From assembly GCA_910578235.1 (NCBI GenBank), contig CAJTPP010000002.1, forward strand, positions 13,122 through 77,121: DNA of 64,000 nucleotides, given 5' to 3'. Shown one piece after another: positions 10,694 to 20,883 of this stretch. The position numbers and the translations under genes were made by a program. Under the pieces are notes generated by a model. That model made no database searches. It was not told where the DNA came from and was given only the letters and a program-made list of their open reading frames with translations. The stretch comes from an uncultured Clostridia bacterium. Lineage in GTDB: Bacteria; Bacillota; Clostridia; UBA1381. The first letter of the stretch is position 1, and every line of letters starts with the position of its first letter.

Positions 10694-11593
10694 ATGAGAA
10701 TAAAAAGTAAAAAATCTCAGAGAGAATATGGCTTATTAAATTCCTCCGATTTAAAGACGACAAAATATAAACTGTTATACGGCATTATGTACGCTATAAT
10801 GATTATAATAGCTCTTGTGTGCCTTGTACCTGTTATATGGGTGGCTCTTTCGGGTTTTAAGGAAACTAAGGAAATGTATGCAATACCACCGACATTCTTT
10901 CCGAAAAAGATTGATTTATCTAAAATACCAGAAATAATTTCAAAGGTTAATTTCGGTAAATATATCTTTAATACATTTTATCTGATTATAGGCTGCTTGG
11001 CTTTTGATATATTTTTAAACGGTATAGCAGGATATGTCTTGTCAAGGGTAAAACCGAAAGGCTCGGTTGTGTTGGAAACACTTATATTTTGGTCTATGAT
11101 GCTGCCGGGAATAAGTATGGTTCCGCTGTATATGAGCTTTGCAGATGTTCCTATTCTGCATGTGAACCTGCTTGGAGGATATTTGCCGCTGTGGATGATG
11201 GCGGGAACTAACGCGTTTAACATTTTCCTGTTCAGAAATTTCTTTAACGGAATTTCAATGTCATACATTGAAGCGGCAAGATTAGACGGATGTTCCGAAC
11301 TGTCAGCATTTTTCAGAATTATACTGCCTTTAAGCAAGCCGATAGTTGCGGTTGTTGCAATATTTAGCATAATCGGCTCTTGGGGTAATTTCCTGTGGCC
11401 TTACCTTGTGCTGGATAAAGGCAATCGAACAATTTCTGTTTTGCTGTATGAATTAACAACAGGAACAACAGTATTAAAAAATAATGAACTTATGCTGCTA
11501 TTGATGCTCGCAGCTATTCCGCCGATTATCATTTATATTATTTTCTCGCGGCAGATTAACGGCGGTGTTGATATGAGTGGTATAAAAGGCTGA
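10694..11593 (+). CDS. ABC sugar importer permease (MalG/UgpE-like)
   Basis: The 299-residue permease has about six membrane segments and an EAA loop (EAARLDGCSELSAFFRIILP). Two ATGs occur at 10688 and 10694; the second is chosen because AGGAGG is then eight rather than two bases away. It forms the heterodimeric channel with the preceding permease. A 53-bp gap separates it from the cytoplasmic enzyme gene that follows. Confidence 0.9.
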   Translation: MRIKSKKSQREYGLLNSSDLKTTKYKLLYGIMYAIMIIIALVCLVPVIWVALSGFKETKEMYAIPPTFFPKKIDLSKIPEIISKVNFGKYIFNTFYLIIGCLAFDIFLNGIAGYVLSRVKPKGSVVLETLIFWSMMLPGISMVPLYMSFADVPILHVNLLGGYLPLWMMAGTNAFNIFLFRNFFNGISMSYIEAARLDGCSELSAFFRIILPLSKPIVAVVAIFSIIGSWGNFLWPYLVLDKGNRTISVLLYELTTGTTVLKNNELMLLLMLAAIPPIIIYIIFSRQINGGVDMSGIKG

Positions 11594-11646
11594 TAATAGT
11601 TTAAAAATCATTTAAACACAATTTTGATTATACGAGGAGTAATAGA

Positions 11647-13596
11647 ATGATAGATAATAAAAATGATAACAATAAGGCGTTTAGACCCTCGGCAGTACCG
11701 CTTGTAACAGTAGACCCGTATTTCAGTATTTGGTCTATGTGCGACAAATTGAATGATGGAGTAACAAGTCATTGGACAGGAAGAAGAAATCCTATGACCG
11801 CAGGAGTGGTTATAGATAATAAATTATATATACTTATGGGCGAATTGGAAGCAGACAGTGACAGACGGACTTACGGATATTATCCTGTAATAGAGCAAAA
11901 GTCGCTTGATGTTACTCCAACGAGAACAATATATACCTTTGAAAATGACGTTATAAAGGTACAGCTTACATTTACAAGTCCGATGCTATTGGATAATCTG
12001 AAAGTAATGTCAAGACCTGTATCGTATATAGAATATGATATTCAAATGCTTGATAATACAGAGCATGACGTGTCTTTCTATTTTGACATATCTGCCGAAT
12101 GCTGTATAGATGACAGAGAAGCGGAGGTTGAATTTAAAAGGACAGACATATCACTTTCATGCGGCAATGCTGTTCAGAACGTACTCCATAAAAGCGGGGA
12201 CAGCGTTTGTATTGATTGGGGATATTTACATATTGCCGATAAAAACGCAAAAGTTTTTAACGGTAAAAAGAGATGCGGCATAAAAAATAATTATGCGGAG
12301 GAGCTTGACGAAACAAAACATCTAAGCGTATTTGACAGCTATCCCTGCATCGGAATAATAAAAAATGATTTTCACGGAGTTATAACGCTTGCTTATGATG
12401 ATATAAAATCTATTGAGTATTTTGGTGAAAAACTTGACGGATATTACAAAAACTTTTATTCGAGCTTTGACGAAATGCTTAAAAATGCAGTTTCAGACTA
12501 TGATGCAGTAAAACAAATGTGTGTAAAATTTGATAATTCTTTGATGGCTGAAGCACGAAATATAAGTGATAAGTATGAAAAGATAGTTTCGCTTACATAC
12601 AGACAAGTAGTTGCGGCACATAAGCTTGTGGCAAACATTGACGGAGAATTGATGTTCTTTTCAAAGGAATGTCACAGTAACGGCTGTATAGGTACGCTTG
12701 ATATAACATATCCGTCTACACCGTTATTTCTTAAATATAATCCTGAATTGGTAAACGCTATGCTGCGTCCTATATTGTTTTTTGCTCAGACAGATAAATG
12801 GCAATATGAATTTGCGCCGCATGATATAGGACAATATCCTCTTGCAAACGGTCAGGTGTACGGTTATGAGAAAACAAACCCTGATGATATATTAGCAATG
12901 CAAATGCCAGTTGAGGAATGCGGAAATATGCTTATAAGTCTATATGCCGTTATAAAATACGGCGGCAGCAGAGATGTAGCTGACAAGAATAAAAAGATAC
13001 TTAAACAGTGGGCAAATTACCTTGTAAAATACGGATATGACCCCGGAGAACAGCTTTGTACCGATGATTTTGCAAGTCATATGGCGCATAACTGTAATTT
13101 GAGCATTAAAGCGATTTTGGGAATAGCCGCTTACGGAAAAATATTTTCAGAAAACAGCTATATTGATATGGCGCAGAATTTGGCAAAGAAATGGCAAATT
13201 GAAGCAAAAGGGAAATATGCGACTAAGCTGGCATTTGATAATGAGGATTCATGGAGTCTTAAATATAATATCATATGGGATAAATTGCTTGGTATCCATC
13301 TTTTTGATGATGAAATCTTTGAAAGGGAAGTCCGGCTTTATAAAGAAAAGATGAATGCTTACGGCATACCGCTTGACTGCCGTGAGGATTATACCAAGAT
13401 GGATTGGCTTTTTTGGACTACGGTTATGACTAATGATAAAGAATATACCGACAAGGTAATTGATTCGGTTTATCGCTTTATAAATGAAACGACAGACAGA
13501 GTTCCTGTAACTGATTGGTATTACAGCAGTATTCCGCGAATGGCATCATTCCAAAACAGAACTGTTTTGGGAGGAATATTTGTAAATATTATTTAA
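11647..13596 (+). CDS. DUF4964/DUF5127/DUF4965/DUF1793 (glutaminase A-like) protein
   Basis: The 649-residue protein opens with RPSAVPLVTVDPYFSIWS (about residues 12-29), the hallmark of the DUF4964 family often annotated as glutaminase A-like. An N-terminal beta domain leads into an alpha/alpha-barrel region containing WQYEFAPHDIGQYPLANGQ. No signal peptide is seen, so it should be cytoplasmic, unlike many family members. The enzymatic activity of this family is poorly established. Position between a sugar importer and a phosphorolysis module makes a glycosidase-type activity on the imported sugar more likely than glutaminase; that is inference. Confidence 0.75.
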   Translation: MIDNKNDNNKAFRPSAVPLVTVDPYFSIWSMCDKLNDGVTSHWTGRRNPMTAGVVIDNKLYILMGELEADSDRRTYGYYPVIEQKSLDVTPTRTIYTFENDVIKVQLTFTSPMLLDNLKVMSRPVSYIEYDIQMLDNTEHDVSFYFDISAECCIDDREAEVEFKRTDISLSCGNAVQNVLHKSGDSVCIDWGYLHIADKNAKVFNGKKRCGIKNNYAEELDETKHLSVFDSYPCIGIIKNDFHGVITLAYDDIKSIEYFGEKLDGYYKNFYSSFDEMLKNAVSDYDAVKQMCVKFDNSLMAEARNISDKYEKIVSLTYRQVVAAHKLVANIDGELMFFSKECHSNGCIGTLDITYPSTPLFLKYNPELVNAMLRPILFFAQTDKWQYEFAPHDIGQYPLANGQVYGYEKTNPDDILAMQMPVEECGNMLISLYAVIKYGGSRDVADKNKKILKQWANYLVKYGYDPGEQLCTDDFASHMAHNCNLSIKAILGIAAYGKIFSENSYIDMAQNLAKKWQIEAKGKYATKLAFDNEDSWSLKYNIIWDKLLGIHLFDDEIFEREVRLYKEKMNAYGIPLDCREDYTKMDWLFWTTVMTNDKEYTDKVIDSVYRFINETTDRVPVTDWYYSSIPRMASFQNRTVLGGIFVNII

Positions 13597-13604
13597 TTGA
13601 GAAT

Positions 13605-13631
13605 ATCGGGCGGAAGGATATTCCGCCCGAT
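13605..13631 (+). terminator. GC-rich intergenic hairpin
   Basis: A perfect 11-bp stem (13605-13615 with 13621-13631) with a 5-nt loop follows the stop at 13596. No U-run follows, so it may be an mRNA processing or stability hairpin that lets downstream genes be read at a different level. Confidence 0.5.
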
Positions 13632-13718
13632 AACCCCAATGATTTTAGAAAAAATTATTTTAATAAAAAAGTAAAATTGTTTTTTGTGAAATTATGTGTA
13701 TTAACAAGGAGAATAAGT

Positions 13719-14369
13719 ATGATAAAAGCGGTAATATTTGACCTTGACGGAGTTTTGGTAACAACGGACGAGCTGCATTTTTCAGCATGGAAACGGTTAG
13801 CGGAAGAACTCGGAATAATAGGCTTTACAAAAGCGGATAACGCGCGTCAGCGCGGAGTAAGCCGTATGGCGTCGCTGGAGGTTGTGCTTGAAAAAACGGA
13901 CAGGAAATTCAGTGATGAAGAAAAGAATGAGCTTGCAGAAAAGAAAAATGATATGTATGTAAAATCACTTAAAAGTCTTAACAAATCAGCGGTGCTTGAC
14001 GGAGTAGTTGACTTTATTGCATATCTTAGAAACAACGGAATTAAAACCGCAGTCGGCTCTGCAAGCAAGAATACGCCTGTTATATTAGAGAAAACGGATT
14101 TAGCGGATAAATTCGATGCGGTAAGCTGCGGGCTTAATACTCAAAAATCAAAGCCTGACCCCGAAGTGTTTTTAATAGCAGCCGACAAGCTTGGTATTGC
14201 GCCATCGGAATGTGTTGTAATAGAGGATTCCGACGCAGGAATAGAAGCGGCAAAGGCAGGCGGAATGTATGCCATTGCGGTAGGCGAAGCGGAGCATAAT
14301 AAAATGGCTGATATTTCAGCAGCATCGGTCGACGGTCTGTATAAAACAATAGAAATGTTCGGGAGATAG
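13719..14369 (+). CDS. pgmB: Beta-phosphoglucomutase (HAD superfamily)
   Basis: The 216-residue protein carries the HAD motif FDLDGVL with Asp8 as nucleophile and Asp10 as general acid/base, exactly as in beta-phosphoglucomutases. A cap domain follows, then the conserved GSASKN, KSKPDPEVF and EDSDAGIEAA motifs. It converts beta-glucose 1-phosphate to glucose 6-phosphate. The ATG at 13719 follows AAGGAG. The GH65 phosphorylase starts two bases after its stop and would supply the beta-glucose 1-phosphate, a classic pairing for inverting disaccharide phosphorolysis. Confidence 0.93.
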   Translation: MIKAVIFDLDGVLVTTDELHFSAWKRLAEELGIIGFTKADNARQRGVSRMASLEVVLEKTDRKFSDEEKNELAEKKNDMYVKSLKSLNKSAVLDGVVDFIAYLRNNGIKTAVGSASKNTPVILEKTDLADKFDAVSCGLNTQKSKPDPEVFLIAADKLGIAPSECVVIEDSDAGIEAAKAGGMYAIAVGEAEHNKMADISAASVDGLYKTIEMFGR

Positions 14370-14371
14370 TT

Positions 14372-16492
14372 ATGGACTTTATATTAACGGAAACAGAATT
14401 TAACAAAGACAATATCGCATGGAACGGGAACCGTTTTCTTATCGGAAACGGCTATTTCGGCATACGCGGAACGCTTGAGGGGTACACGAAAAAGCAGATG
14501 TGCGCCGTGAATATGGCAGGCATTTATGACAGAGCAGGCAATTCATGGCGAGAGTCGGTAAACGCTCCAAATCCCATATATACATATGTAAAAGTCAATG
14601 GTAAAACATACGCTTTGCCCGACGAAAAGCCCCAATTTCATCATCAGGAGCTTGATTTCAAATACGGTCTGCATTGCCGCGTTACGCGTTGGAAAACAGA
14701 ACACGGAGATATTACGATAATATGTGAGAGGTTTGCAAGTATAGCGCGTCAGCATAATATAGCGATGAAATATACATTTTCAGCCGATTTTGACTGTGAA
14801 GCGGAAATCATAACAGGCATAGACGGCGATGTATGGGACATCAACGGTCCGCATTTTGTAAAAATGCAGATGGGAAGTAAAGACGGTATTGATTATGTCA
14901 CAGGCATAACAGGCGAAAAAAATATATCCGTAACCACAAAGGAATACATACGAACTGATTTTCAATCCGAGCAAGTTACCCTTAATACTGATAAATCAAT
15001 ATTCCGCCATATAAAATTTACGGCGAAAGCCGATAAGGAATATACCTTTGAAAAAATCGCTGAAATAACAACATCTGTTGATGATTTTGGCATAAACGGC
15101 AAAATTGACGAATTAAACTATTGTGAATTAAAAGCCGAGCATAAAGCCGAATGGGATAAAATATGGGATGTATCTGAAATCCATATTGACGGAGATGATG
15201 AAGCGGAATATGCCCTGAATTATTCTATCTATCATCTTAATTGTATTGCTCCACGCAATATGAAAGGAAAATCTATTCCTGCAAGAGGTCTGTCGGGACA
15301 GGTGTATAAGGGCGCGGTATTCTGGGACACGGAAATGTTTATGATAGATTACTATATACATACAGCTCCGAAAGCTGCAAAAACGCTCTTGCAGTACAGA
15401 ATTGACACCTTAGACGGCGCAAGGACAAAAGCAAGGGAATACGGTCTTGACGGCGCATATTATGCATGGGAAAGTCAGGAGGGCGGCTATGAGGGCTGTT
15501 CTGATTATAATGTAACGGACGTATTTACAAACCGACCTATGCGGACGCATTTTCGTGATAAGCAGTACCATGTTTCGGCTGCAATAGTTTATGGTCTTAT
15601 GAAATACATAAACGCGACAGATGATTATGATATTCTGAATGAGGGCGCAATGGAAATGGTGATTGAGTGCGCCAAATTTTATCGCTCGCTGTTAATTAAA
15701 AAAGCAGACAGAGAATATTACGAAATTCATGATGTTGTCGGTCCCGATGAATACCACGAAAGAGTGAATAATAACGCATATACGAATCGAATGGCGAAAT
15801 TCGTATTTGATGTGGCTCTTGAATTGTCAGATAAATGTCCGACAGACAGCAAAGTAAAAGAAATGTTAAAGGACTCGTCGGAGAATATTCTGATAAAAGA
15901 GCCAAACGCAAACGGCATAATAGAGCAGTTTGACGGTTATTTCAAGCTGGAGGACGCAAGCCTTAATACAGTGCGGTCAAGAGTAATAAACCCGAAGGAA
16001 TACTGGGGCGGCGCATACGGAGTTGCGGCAGATACGCAGGTGATAAAGCAGGCGGACGTTGTGGCAATGCTGAGTATGTTCAAAAACGACTATACAAGCG
16101 ACATAATGGCGAAGAATTTAAAATATTATGAACCGCGCACCGAACACGGTTCGTCATTGTCGGCATGTATGTATTCGCTGCTTGCGTGTTATACCAATAA
16201 TCCCGAAATCGCATATCCGATGTTTATGAAGTCTGCAAAAGCTGACTTAACAAAAGGCGGAAAGGAATGGGCGGGCTCAATATATATAGGAGGCACACAC
16301 CCTGCAAGTGCAGGCGGCGCATGGATAGCGGCAGTTAAAGGCTTTGCAGGAATAAGCGAGGAAAACGGACACCTTGTATGCAGACCGAATTTGCCTGAAA
16401 AATGGAACGGTATGAGTTTTAAGCTGATGTATAAAGGCAAACAATATTACGTTGAGATAAAAGGCAGAAACGGAATAATTTCAATAATTTAA
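14372..16492 (+). CDS. GH65 family disaccharide phosphorylase
   Basis: The 706-residue enzyme shows the GH65 plan: an N-terminal beta-sandwich, a helical linker and an (alpha/alpha)6 barrel. The catalytic acid Glu460 lies in GPDEYHERVNNNAYTN, and the phosphate-binding motif HGSSLS is present, so this should be a phosphorylase rather than a hydrolase. GH65 members act on maltose, trehalose, kojibiose, nigerose and related alpha-glucosides; which one cannot be decided here. The length is slightly below the usual ~750. It releases beta-glucose 1-phosphate for the adjacent beta-phosphoglucomutase. No signal peptide, hence cytoplasmic. Confidence 0.9.
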   Translation: MDFILTETEFNKDNIAWNGNRFLIGNGYFGIRGTLEGYTKKQMCAVNMAGIYDRAGNSWRESVNAPNPIYTYVKVNGKTYALPDEKPQFHHQELDFKYGLHCRVTRWKTEHGDITIICERFASIARQHNIAMKYTFSADFDCEAEIITGIDGDVWDINGPHFVKMQMGSKDGIDYVTGITGEKNISVTTKEYIRTDFQSEQVTLNTDKSIFRHIKFTAKADKEYTFEKIAEITTSVDDFGINGKIDELNYCELKAEHKAEWDKIWDVSEIHIDGDDEAEYALNYSIYHLNCIAPRNMKGKSIPARGLSGQVYKGAVFWDTEMFMIDYYIHTAPKAAKTLLQYRIDTLDGARTKAREYGLDGAYYAWESQEGGYEGCSDYNVTDVFTNRPMRTHFRDKQYHVSAAIVYGLMKYINATDDYDILNEGAMEMVIECAKFYRSLLIKKADREYYEIHDVVGPDEYHERVNNNAYTNRMAKFVFDVALELSDKCPTDSKVKEMLKDSSENILIKEPNANGIIEQFDGYFKLEDASLNTVRSRVINPKEYWGGAYGVAADTQVIKQADVVAMLSMFKNDYTSDIMAKNLKYYEPRTEHGSSLSACMYSLLACYTNNPEIAYPMFMKSAKADLTKGGKEWAGSIYIGGTHPASAGGAWIAAVKGFAGISEENGHLVCRPNLPEKWNGMSFKLMYKGKQYYVEIKGRNGIISII

Positions 16493-16503
16493 TAAAAACT
16501 ATG

Positions 16504-16609
16504 ATATATCGCTGATTTCAGAATATACGGAAACTTTTTGTTACCCTAATAAGACCCTCTCTCCCTCTTATTTTCTTAAACACCGTGTATTCTGTGATGA
16601 GCGATATAT
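16504..16609 (+). promoter_or_regulatory. Structured RNA element, copy A (upstream of alpha-galactosidase)
   Basis: An outer 10-bp stem (16504-16513 with 16600-16609) is followed by a 5x5 internal loop (GATTT / TGATG), a 12-bp stem with one wobble (16519-16530 with 16582-16593) and an inner 7-bp hairpin (16548-16554 with 16566-16572). A second copy with the same architecture lies at 20884-20998. A stem pair is G-C here and A-T there, while loop sizes and sequences are conserved. It fills most of the gap before the GH36 gene. Function is unknown; a cis-regulatory RNA is inferred. Confidence 0.6.
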
Positions 16610-16683
16610 AATAAAATAGTAACTTAATTGTTCAGGGACAGGCGCGATTTTATAAAATCATATAAAATAAGGAGTACACAGAT

Positions 16684-18846
16684 ATGGCAATAGAATTTAA
16701 AAATAACAAAATACATTTATATAATGACAGTATGAGCTACATAATTGAAATATCGAAACAGAACGATTTATTAAGCTTGTATTACGGCGCGCGTATTGAA
16801 GCAGATGATATAGAATGTCCCAAAAGAATACATGGCGCGGCTTGCTGTCAGGACGGCAATGATTATTCTTTATCGCTGTTCGCACAGGAATATCCGTCGG
16901 CAGGCGCGTCTGATTTTCGTTCGCCTGCTTATGAAATCGAAACGGACAAGGGACTGCATACTCCCGAATTAAAATATAAAAGTCATAAAATAATAAAAGG
17001 AAAACCGCCTATAAACGGACTTCCGTCCGTATATACGGAAAATGAAAGCGAGGCTCAGACGGTTATTGTTACAACTGCTGATGACGTACACGGAATAGAG
17101 GTTAAGCTGTATTATACAGTATTTGAGAAGCTTAATGTAATATGCCGCCACAGTGAAATAACCAATGTTTCAAATCCGTATATATATCTCAATAATGCGC
17201 AGAGCGTGAGCCTTGATTTCCCGGCAGGTGAATATGAGTATATCCATCTTGAAGGTGCGTGGGCGAGAGAAAAGCATATTGACAGAAATACAGTTCATAA
17301 GGGCATACAGGGTTTTGAATCAAGGCGCGGAGCGTCGGGACATGTTGAAAACCCGTTTTTAATGTTTTTTGACAAAGGTTCAAACGAGGATTACGGCAAT
17401 GTATACGGAATTTCGCTTGTTTACAGCGGCAACCACCGCTTTTTAATGGAGCAGGAAATGTATGAAACGGTAAGAGTACAGACAGGAATAAATCCGTTTA
17501 ATTTCAGATTTAAGCTGAACAAAGGAGAAAGCTTTGTAACGCCCGAAGCTGTTATGGTGTATTCGTCAAACGGCTTTGCAAATATGTCCAATACTTTTCA
17601 TAAATTGTACAGAACGCGTCTTTGCCGCGGCAAATGGTGCGATAAGGCGCGTCCAATTCTTATAAACAATTGGGAGGGCACATATTTTAATTTTACAAAG
17701 GAAAAACTGCTTGAAATAGCTGACGCGGCAAGTAAAATCGGCATTGAATTGTTTGTGCTTGACGACGGATGGTTTGGAAAGCGCAATAATGACAATTCAT
17801 CGCTCGGTGATTGGTATGAGAATAAGGAAAAGCTCGAGGGTACGCTTGCAGAGCTTGCTGAGGAAATGAATAAACGGGACTTAAAATTCGGATTGTGGTT
17901 TGAGCCTGAAATGATTTCTCCTGACAGCGATTTGTTTAGAGTTCACCCCGAATGGGCGGTAAGCGTGCCGAATGTAAAACCGCATTTGAGCAGAAATCAG
18001 CTTGTGCTTGATTATACAAGAGCCGATGTGCGCGAATATATTATAGAGCGGCTTACTGATATTTTATCAAACGCAAATATAGAATATGTCAAGTGGGATA
18101 TGAACAGAAATATGAGCGATGTATATTCTTTGAATTTGCCGTCAGACTGTCAGGGTGAGTTCTACCATAGATATATACTCGGATTGTATGAGGTTCTTGA
18201 AAAAATAACGTCGGCTTTTCCTGACATTCTGTTTGAGGGCTGCGCCGGCGGCGGAGGACGAAACGACCCCGGTATGCTTTACTATATGCCGCAGAATTGG
18301 GCGAGCGATGATACTGATGCGGTAGAACGCCTGTATATTCAATACGGCGGAAGTATGGTATATCCCGCGTCAACTGTCGGCGCGCATGTTTCTGCTGTAC
18401 CAAATCATCAGACAGGCAGAACAACACCGCTTTCAATGCGCGGAACTGTCGCAATGAACGGCGCGTTCGGATATGAGCTTGATTTGTCAAGCCTTGGTGA
18501 TTATGAACTTGCTGAGATGAAAAAGCAGGTTGAGTTCTATAAAAGTATTCGGGAACTTGTAATGACAGGCGATTATTACAGGCTTTTAAATCCGTTTACA
18601 TCAAGACATTCGGCGTGGATGTATATATCGGAGGATAGGAGCAAAGCGCTTGTATATTATGCGGTAAAAGAGGTACGTCCGGCAAATGAAACTGCGTTTT
18701 TAAAGCTCAAAGGGCTTGATGAAAATGCAGAGTATAAAATAAACGGCGAAATAAAAAGCGGAAAAACGCTTATGAACTACGGCATAGTCATAGATATAAA
18801 TGAAAGTGATTGTTATAGTACAATAATTAGGCTGGAGAGAGTATGA
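16684..18846 (+). CDS. Alpha-galactosidase (GH36)
   Basis: The 720-residue protein matches bacterial GH36 enzymes in length and motifs. The nucleophile is Asp472 in YVKWDMNR, and the acid/base lies in the SDDTD motif at residues 541-545. Other family motifs are DDGWFGKRN and FGLWFEPEMISP. No signal peptide is present, so it cleaves imported alpha-galactosides such as melibiose or raffinose in the cytoplasm. AAGGAG precedes the ATG. Its stop overlaps the galactokinase start, so release and phosphorylation of galactose are translationally coupled. Confidence 0.95.
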   Translation: MAIEFKNNKIHLYNDSMSYIIEISKQNDLLSLYYGARIEADDIECPKRIHGAACCQDGNDYSLSLFAQEYPSAGASDFRSPAYEIETDKGLHTPELKYKSHKIIKGKPPINGLPSVYTENESEAQTVIVTTADDVHGIEVKLYYTVFEKLNVICRHSEITNVSNPYIYLNNAQSVSLDFPAGEYEYIHLEGAWAREKHIDRNTVHKGIQGFESRRGASGHVENPFLMFFDKGSNEDYGNVYGISLVYSGNHRFLMEQEMYETVRVQTGINPFNFRFKLNKGESFVTPEAVMVYSSNGFANMSNTFHKLYRTRLCRGKWCDKARPILINNWEGTYFNFTKEKLLEIADAASKIGIELFVLDDGWFGKRNNDNSSLGDWYENKEKLEGTLAELAEEMNKRDLKFGLWFEPEMISPDSDLFRVHPEWAVSVPNVKPHLSRNQLVLDYTRADVREYIIERLTDILSNANIEYVKWDMNRNMSDVYSLNLPSDCQGEFYHRYILGLYEVLEKITSAFPDILFEGCAGGGGRNDPGMLYYMPQNWASDDTDAVERLYIQYGGSMVYPASTVGAHVSAVPNHQTGRTTPLSMRGTVAMNGAFGYELDLSSLGDYELAEMKKQVEFYKSIRELVMTGDYYRLLNPFTSRHSAWMYISEDRSKALVYYAVKEVRPANETAFLKLKGLDENAEYKINGEIKSGKTLMNYGIVIDINESDCYSTIIRLERV

Positions 18847-20126
18847 TGAAATATTATGAATGGACAAATAAAATAGAGAGAGGGGAAATTAATAGACTTT
18901 TAATTGAGCTTTATGGAAGAGACAATTTAGAAAATCAGAAAAAGCGATATTTATCATCAGTGAAAACCTTTATGAAATTATATCCTGAGAGAGATGAATT
19001 TTCGATTTTCTCTGCCCCGGGAAGAACAGAAATTGGCGGAAATCACACAGACCATCAACAAGGCTGCGTGTTGGCAGCAGCAGTTGATCTCGATGTAATT
19101 GCGATTGTGTCATTTCATGAGGAAGGTATTATACGAGTAAAATCAGAGGGATATCCTGAAGATATCGTTGATTTGTCAGATATAAATGTTAATGAGTGTA
19201 AATTCGGCACATCTGCTGAGCTTATACGAGGTATAGCAGCATATTTTATAAATAAGGGTGTTAAAATAGGAGGCTTTGACGCATATACTACCTCAAATGT
19301 TATTGGCGGAGCTGGACTTTCATCTTCAGCAGCGTTTGAGGTTCTTATAGCAACAATAATAAATGAGCAGTATAACAATGGGAAAGCCGATAATATAGAA
19401 ATTGCAAAAATAGGTCAGTATGCAGAAAATATATATTTTGGCAAAAAGTGCGGACTTATGGACCAAATGGCTTGCGCCACAGGCGGTTTGGTATTTATAG
19501 ATTTTGGAGATACAGATAATCCTATTGTAGAAAAGCATATGTATGATTTTTCAAAAGATAGTATAAATATCTGTATAACCGATACAAAAGGCAGTCATGC
19601 AAATTTAACGGATGATTATGAGGCAGTATTTACGGAAATGCATCAGATTGCCTCTTATTTTGGCAAACCGTATTTAAGATTGGTTTCAGAAACGGATTTT
19701 TATAATGCTATTCCTTTGTTAAGAATTAGAAGCAGTGATAGGGCAGTTATGCGGGCGGTGCATTTCTTTAATGAAAATAACCGTGCCATAGAGGAAGCAG
19801 AAGCATTGGAAGAAAATAATATTATGAGATTTCTTTCTCTTGTCAGAGAATCGGGAAATTCATCATCAAAGTTTTTGCAAAATTTATATTCACCTCAAAA
19901 TCCACTGCAACAGGAAATTCCTCTTGCGATTATGATTAGCGAGAAGATACTTTTGGGAAATGGAGCGGTTAGAGTTCATGGTGGCGGATTTGCGGGAACA
20001 ATACAGGCATTTGTACCAAATGAAAAGTTGAATACCTATAAATTAAGCATGGAGAAGCTATTTGGAGAGAATAGCTGCCATATAATAAAAATTCGTCCGT
20101 ATGGTGGAATTAAAATGTTTGTATAA
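18843..20126 (+). CDS. galK: Galactokinase
   Basis: The 427-residue GHMP kinase has the galactokinase signature GRTEIGGNHTDHQ at about residues 60-72, the ATP-binding GGAGLSSSAA loop at about 155-164 and the C-terminal VHGGGFAGT motif near 378. It phosphorylates galactose to galactose 1-phosphate in the Leloir pathway. A second ATG follows immediately at 18846 and could be used instead. It overlaps the alpha-galactosidase gene by 4 nt. The galT and galE genes are not in this window. Confidence 0.95.
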   Translation: MMKYYEWTNKIERGEINRLLIELYGRDNLENQKKRYLSSVKTFMKLYPERDEFSIFSAPGRTEIGGNHTDHQQGCVLAAAVDLDVIAIVSFHEEGIIRVKSEGYPEDIVDLSDINVNECKFGTSAELIRGIAAYFINKGVKIGGFDAYTTSNVIGGAGLSSSAAFEVLIATIINEQYNNGKADNIEIAKIGQYAENIYFGKKCGLMDQMACATGGLVFIDFGDTDNPIVEKHMYDFSKDSINICITDTKGSHANLTDDYEAVFTEMHQIASYFGKPYLRLVSETDFYNAIPLLRIRSSDRAVMRAVHFFNENNRAIEEAEALEENNIMRFLSLVRESGNSSSKFLQNLYSPQNPLQQEIPLAIMISEKILLGNGAVRVHGGGFAGTIQAFVPNEKLNTYKLSMEKLFGENSCHIIKIRPYGGIKMFV

Positions 20127-20166
20127 GTGTGCAATGCCCGTGTATTCGGATTGAAAGGAAAAGATT

Positions 20167-20871
20167 ATGAAAGAAGCATTAATCCAAACATATACTTACA
20201 AGTGTGAGTTGCATGCTCATTCATATCCTGTAAGCCTTTGTTCAGAAATATCACCTAAAGAGATGGCAAAGCTATTTATTGATAACGGATATTCTGCCAT
20301 CGTTCTTACCAATCATTTCTATTTGGGATATAGAAATGAGTTTGAAAGTGATGCAGCTTATGTAGAATTTTACTATAATGCATATGCTGAACTTTTGGAG
20401 GCGGCAGGAGACAAACTAAAGGTATGTCTTGGTATGGAAATACGTTTTGAAAATGAAACAATGAATGACTATCTTGTATATGGAATAGACAAGTCAGACC
20501 TTGGAAAGGCATGTTACTATTTGGACAAGGATATAGAAACATTTTACAAGGGATTCAAAAATGAAAGAAATGTTATCTTGCAGGCACATCCTTTTCGCGA
20601 TGGTATGAAAGAGATAAATATGGATTATATTGATGGAATAGAAGTATTCAATATGCATATACACCATAACTCCAGAATAAGTAAGGCTGCTCAATGCGCG
20701 AAAGAATTAAATAAATTAAAACTATGCGGAACCGATTTACATTATCCATACCAAATAGGAACTTCATATGTGAGAACAAAATGTTTGCCGGAGAATTCAT
20801 TTGATTTAGCAAATTTAATTAAGTCTCAGGATATGATTTTACAGGTTTCTGACAGCATAGTAATCCCGTAA
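20167..20871 (+). CDS. PHP-domain metal-dependent phosphoesterase
   Basis: The 234-residue protein has PHP metal ligands in order: HxH (His16, His18), LTNHF, a central Glu in GMEIRFE, QAHPF and GTDLHYP. PHP proteins are trinuclear-metal phosphoesterases acting on small phosphorylated molecules or nucleic acids. It follows galactokinase by 40 bp behind a GAAAGG site and is probably cotranscribed, so a role in sugar-phosphate metabolism is plausible but unproven. Confidence 0.8.
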   Translation: MKEALIQTYTYKCELHAHSYPVSLCSEISPKEMAKLFIDNGYSAIVLTNHFYLGYRNEFESDAAYVEFYYNAYAELLEAAGDKLKVCLGMEIRFENETMNDYLVYGIDKSDLGKACYYLDKDIETFYKGFKNERNVILQAHPFRDGMKEINMDYIDGIEVFNMHIHHNSRISKAAQCAKELNKLKLCGTDLHYPYQIGTSYVRTKCLPENSFDLANLIKSQDMILQVSDSIVIP

Positions 20872-20883
20872 TTTATGTGAGGG

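Noticed and set aside
20127..20166. CCCGTGTATTC near 20137, as in the 3' strand of the RNA element
   Set aside because: No matching 5' strand is present, so it cannot form the same structure; chance or a remnant.
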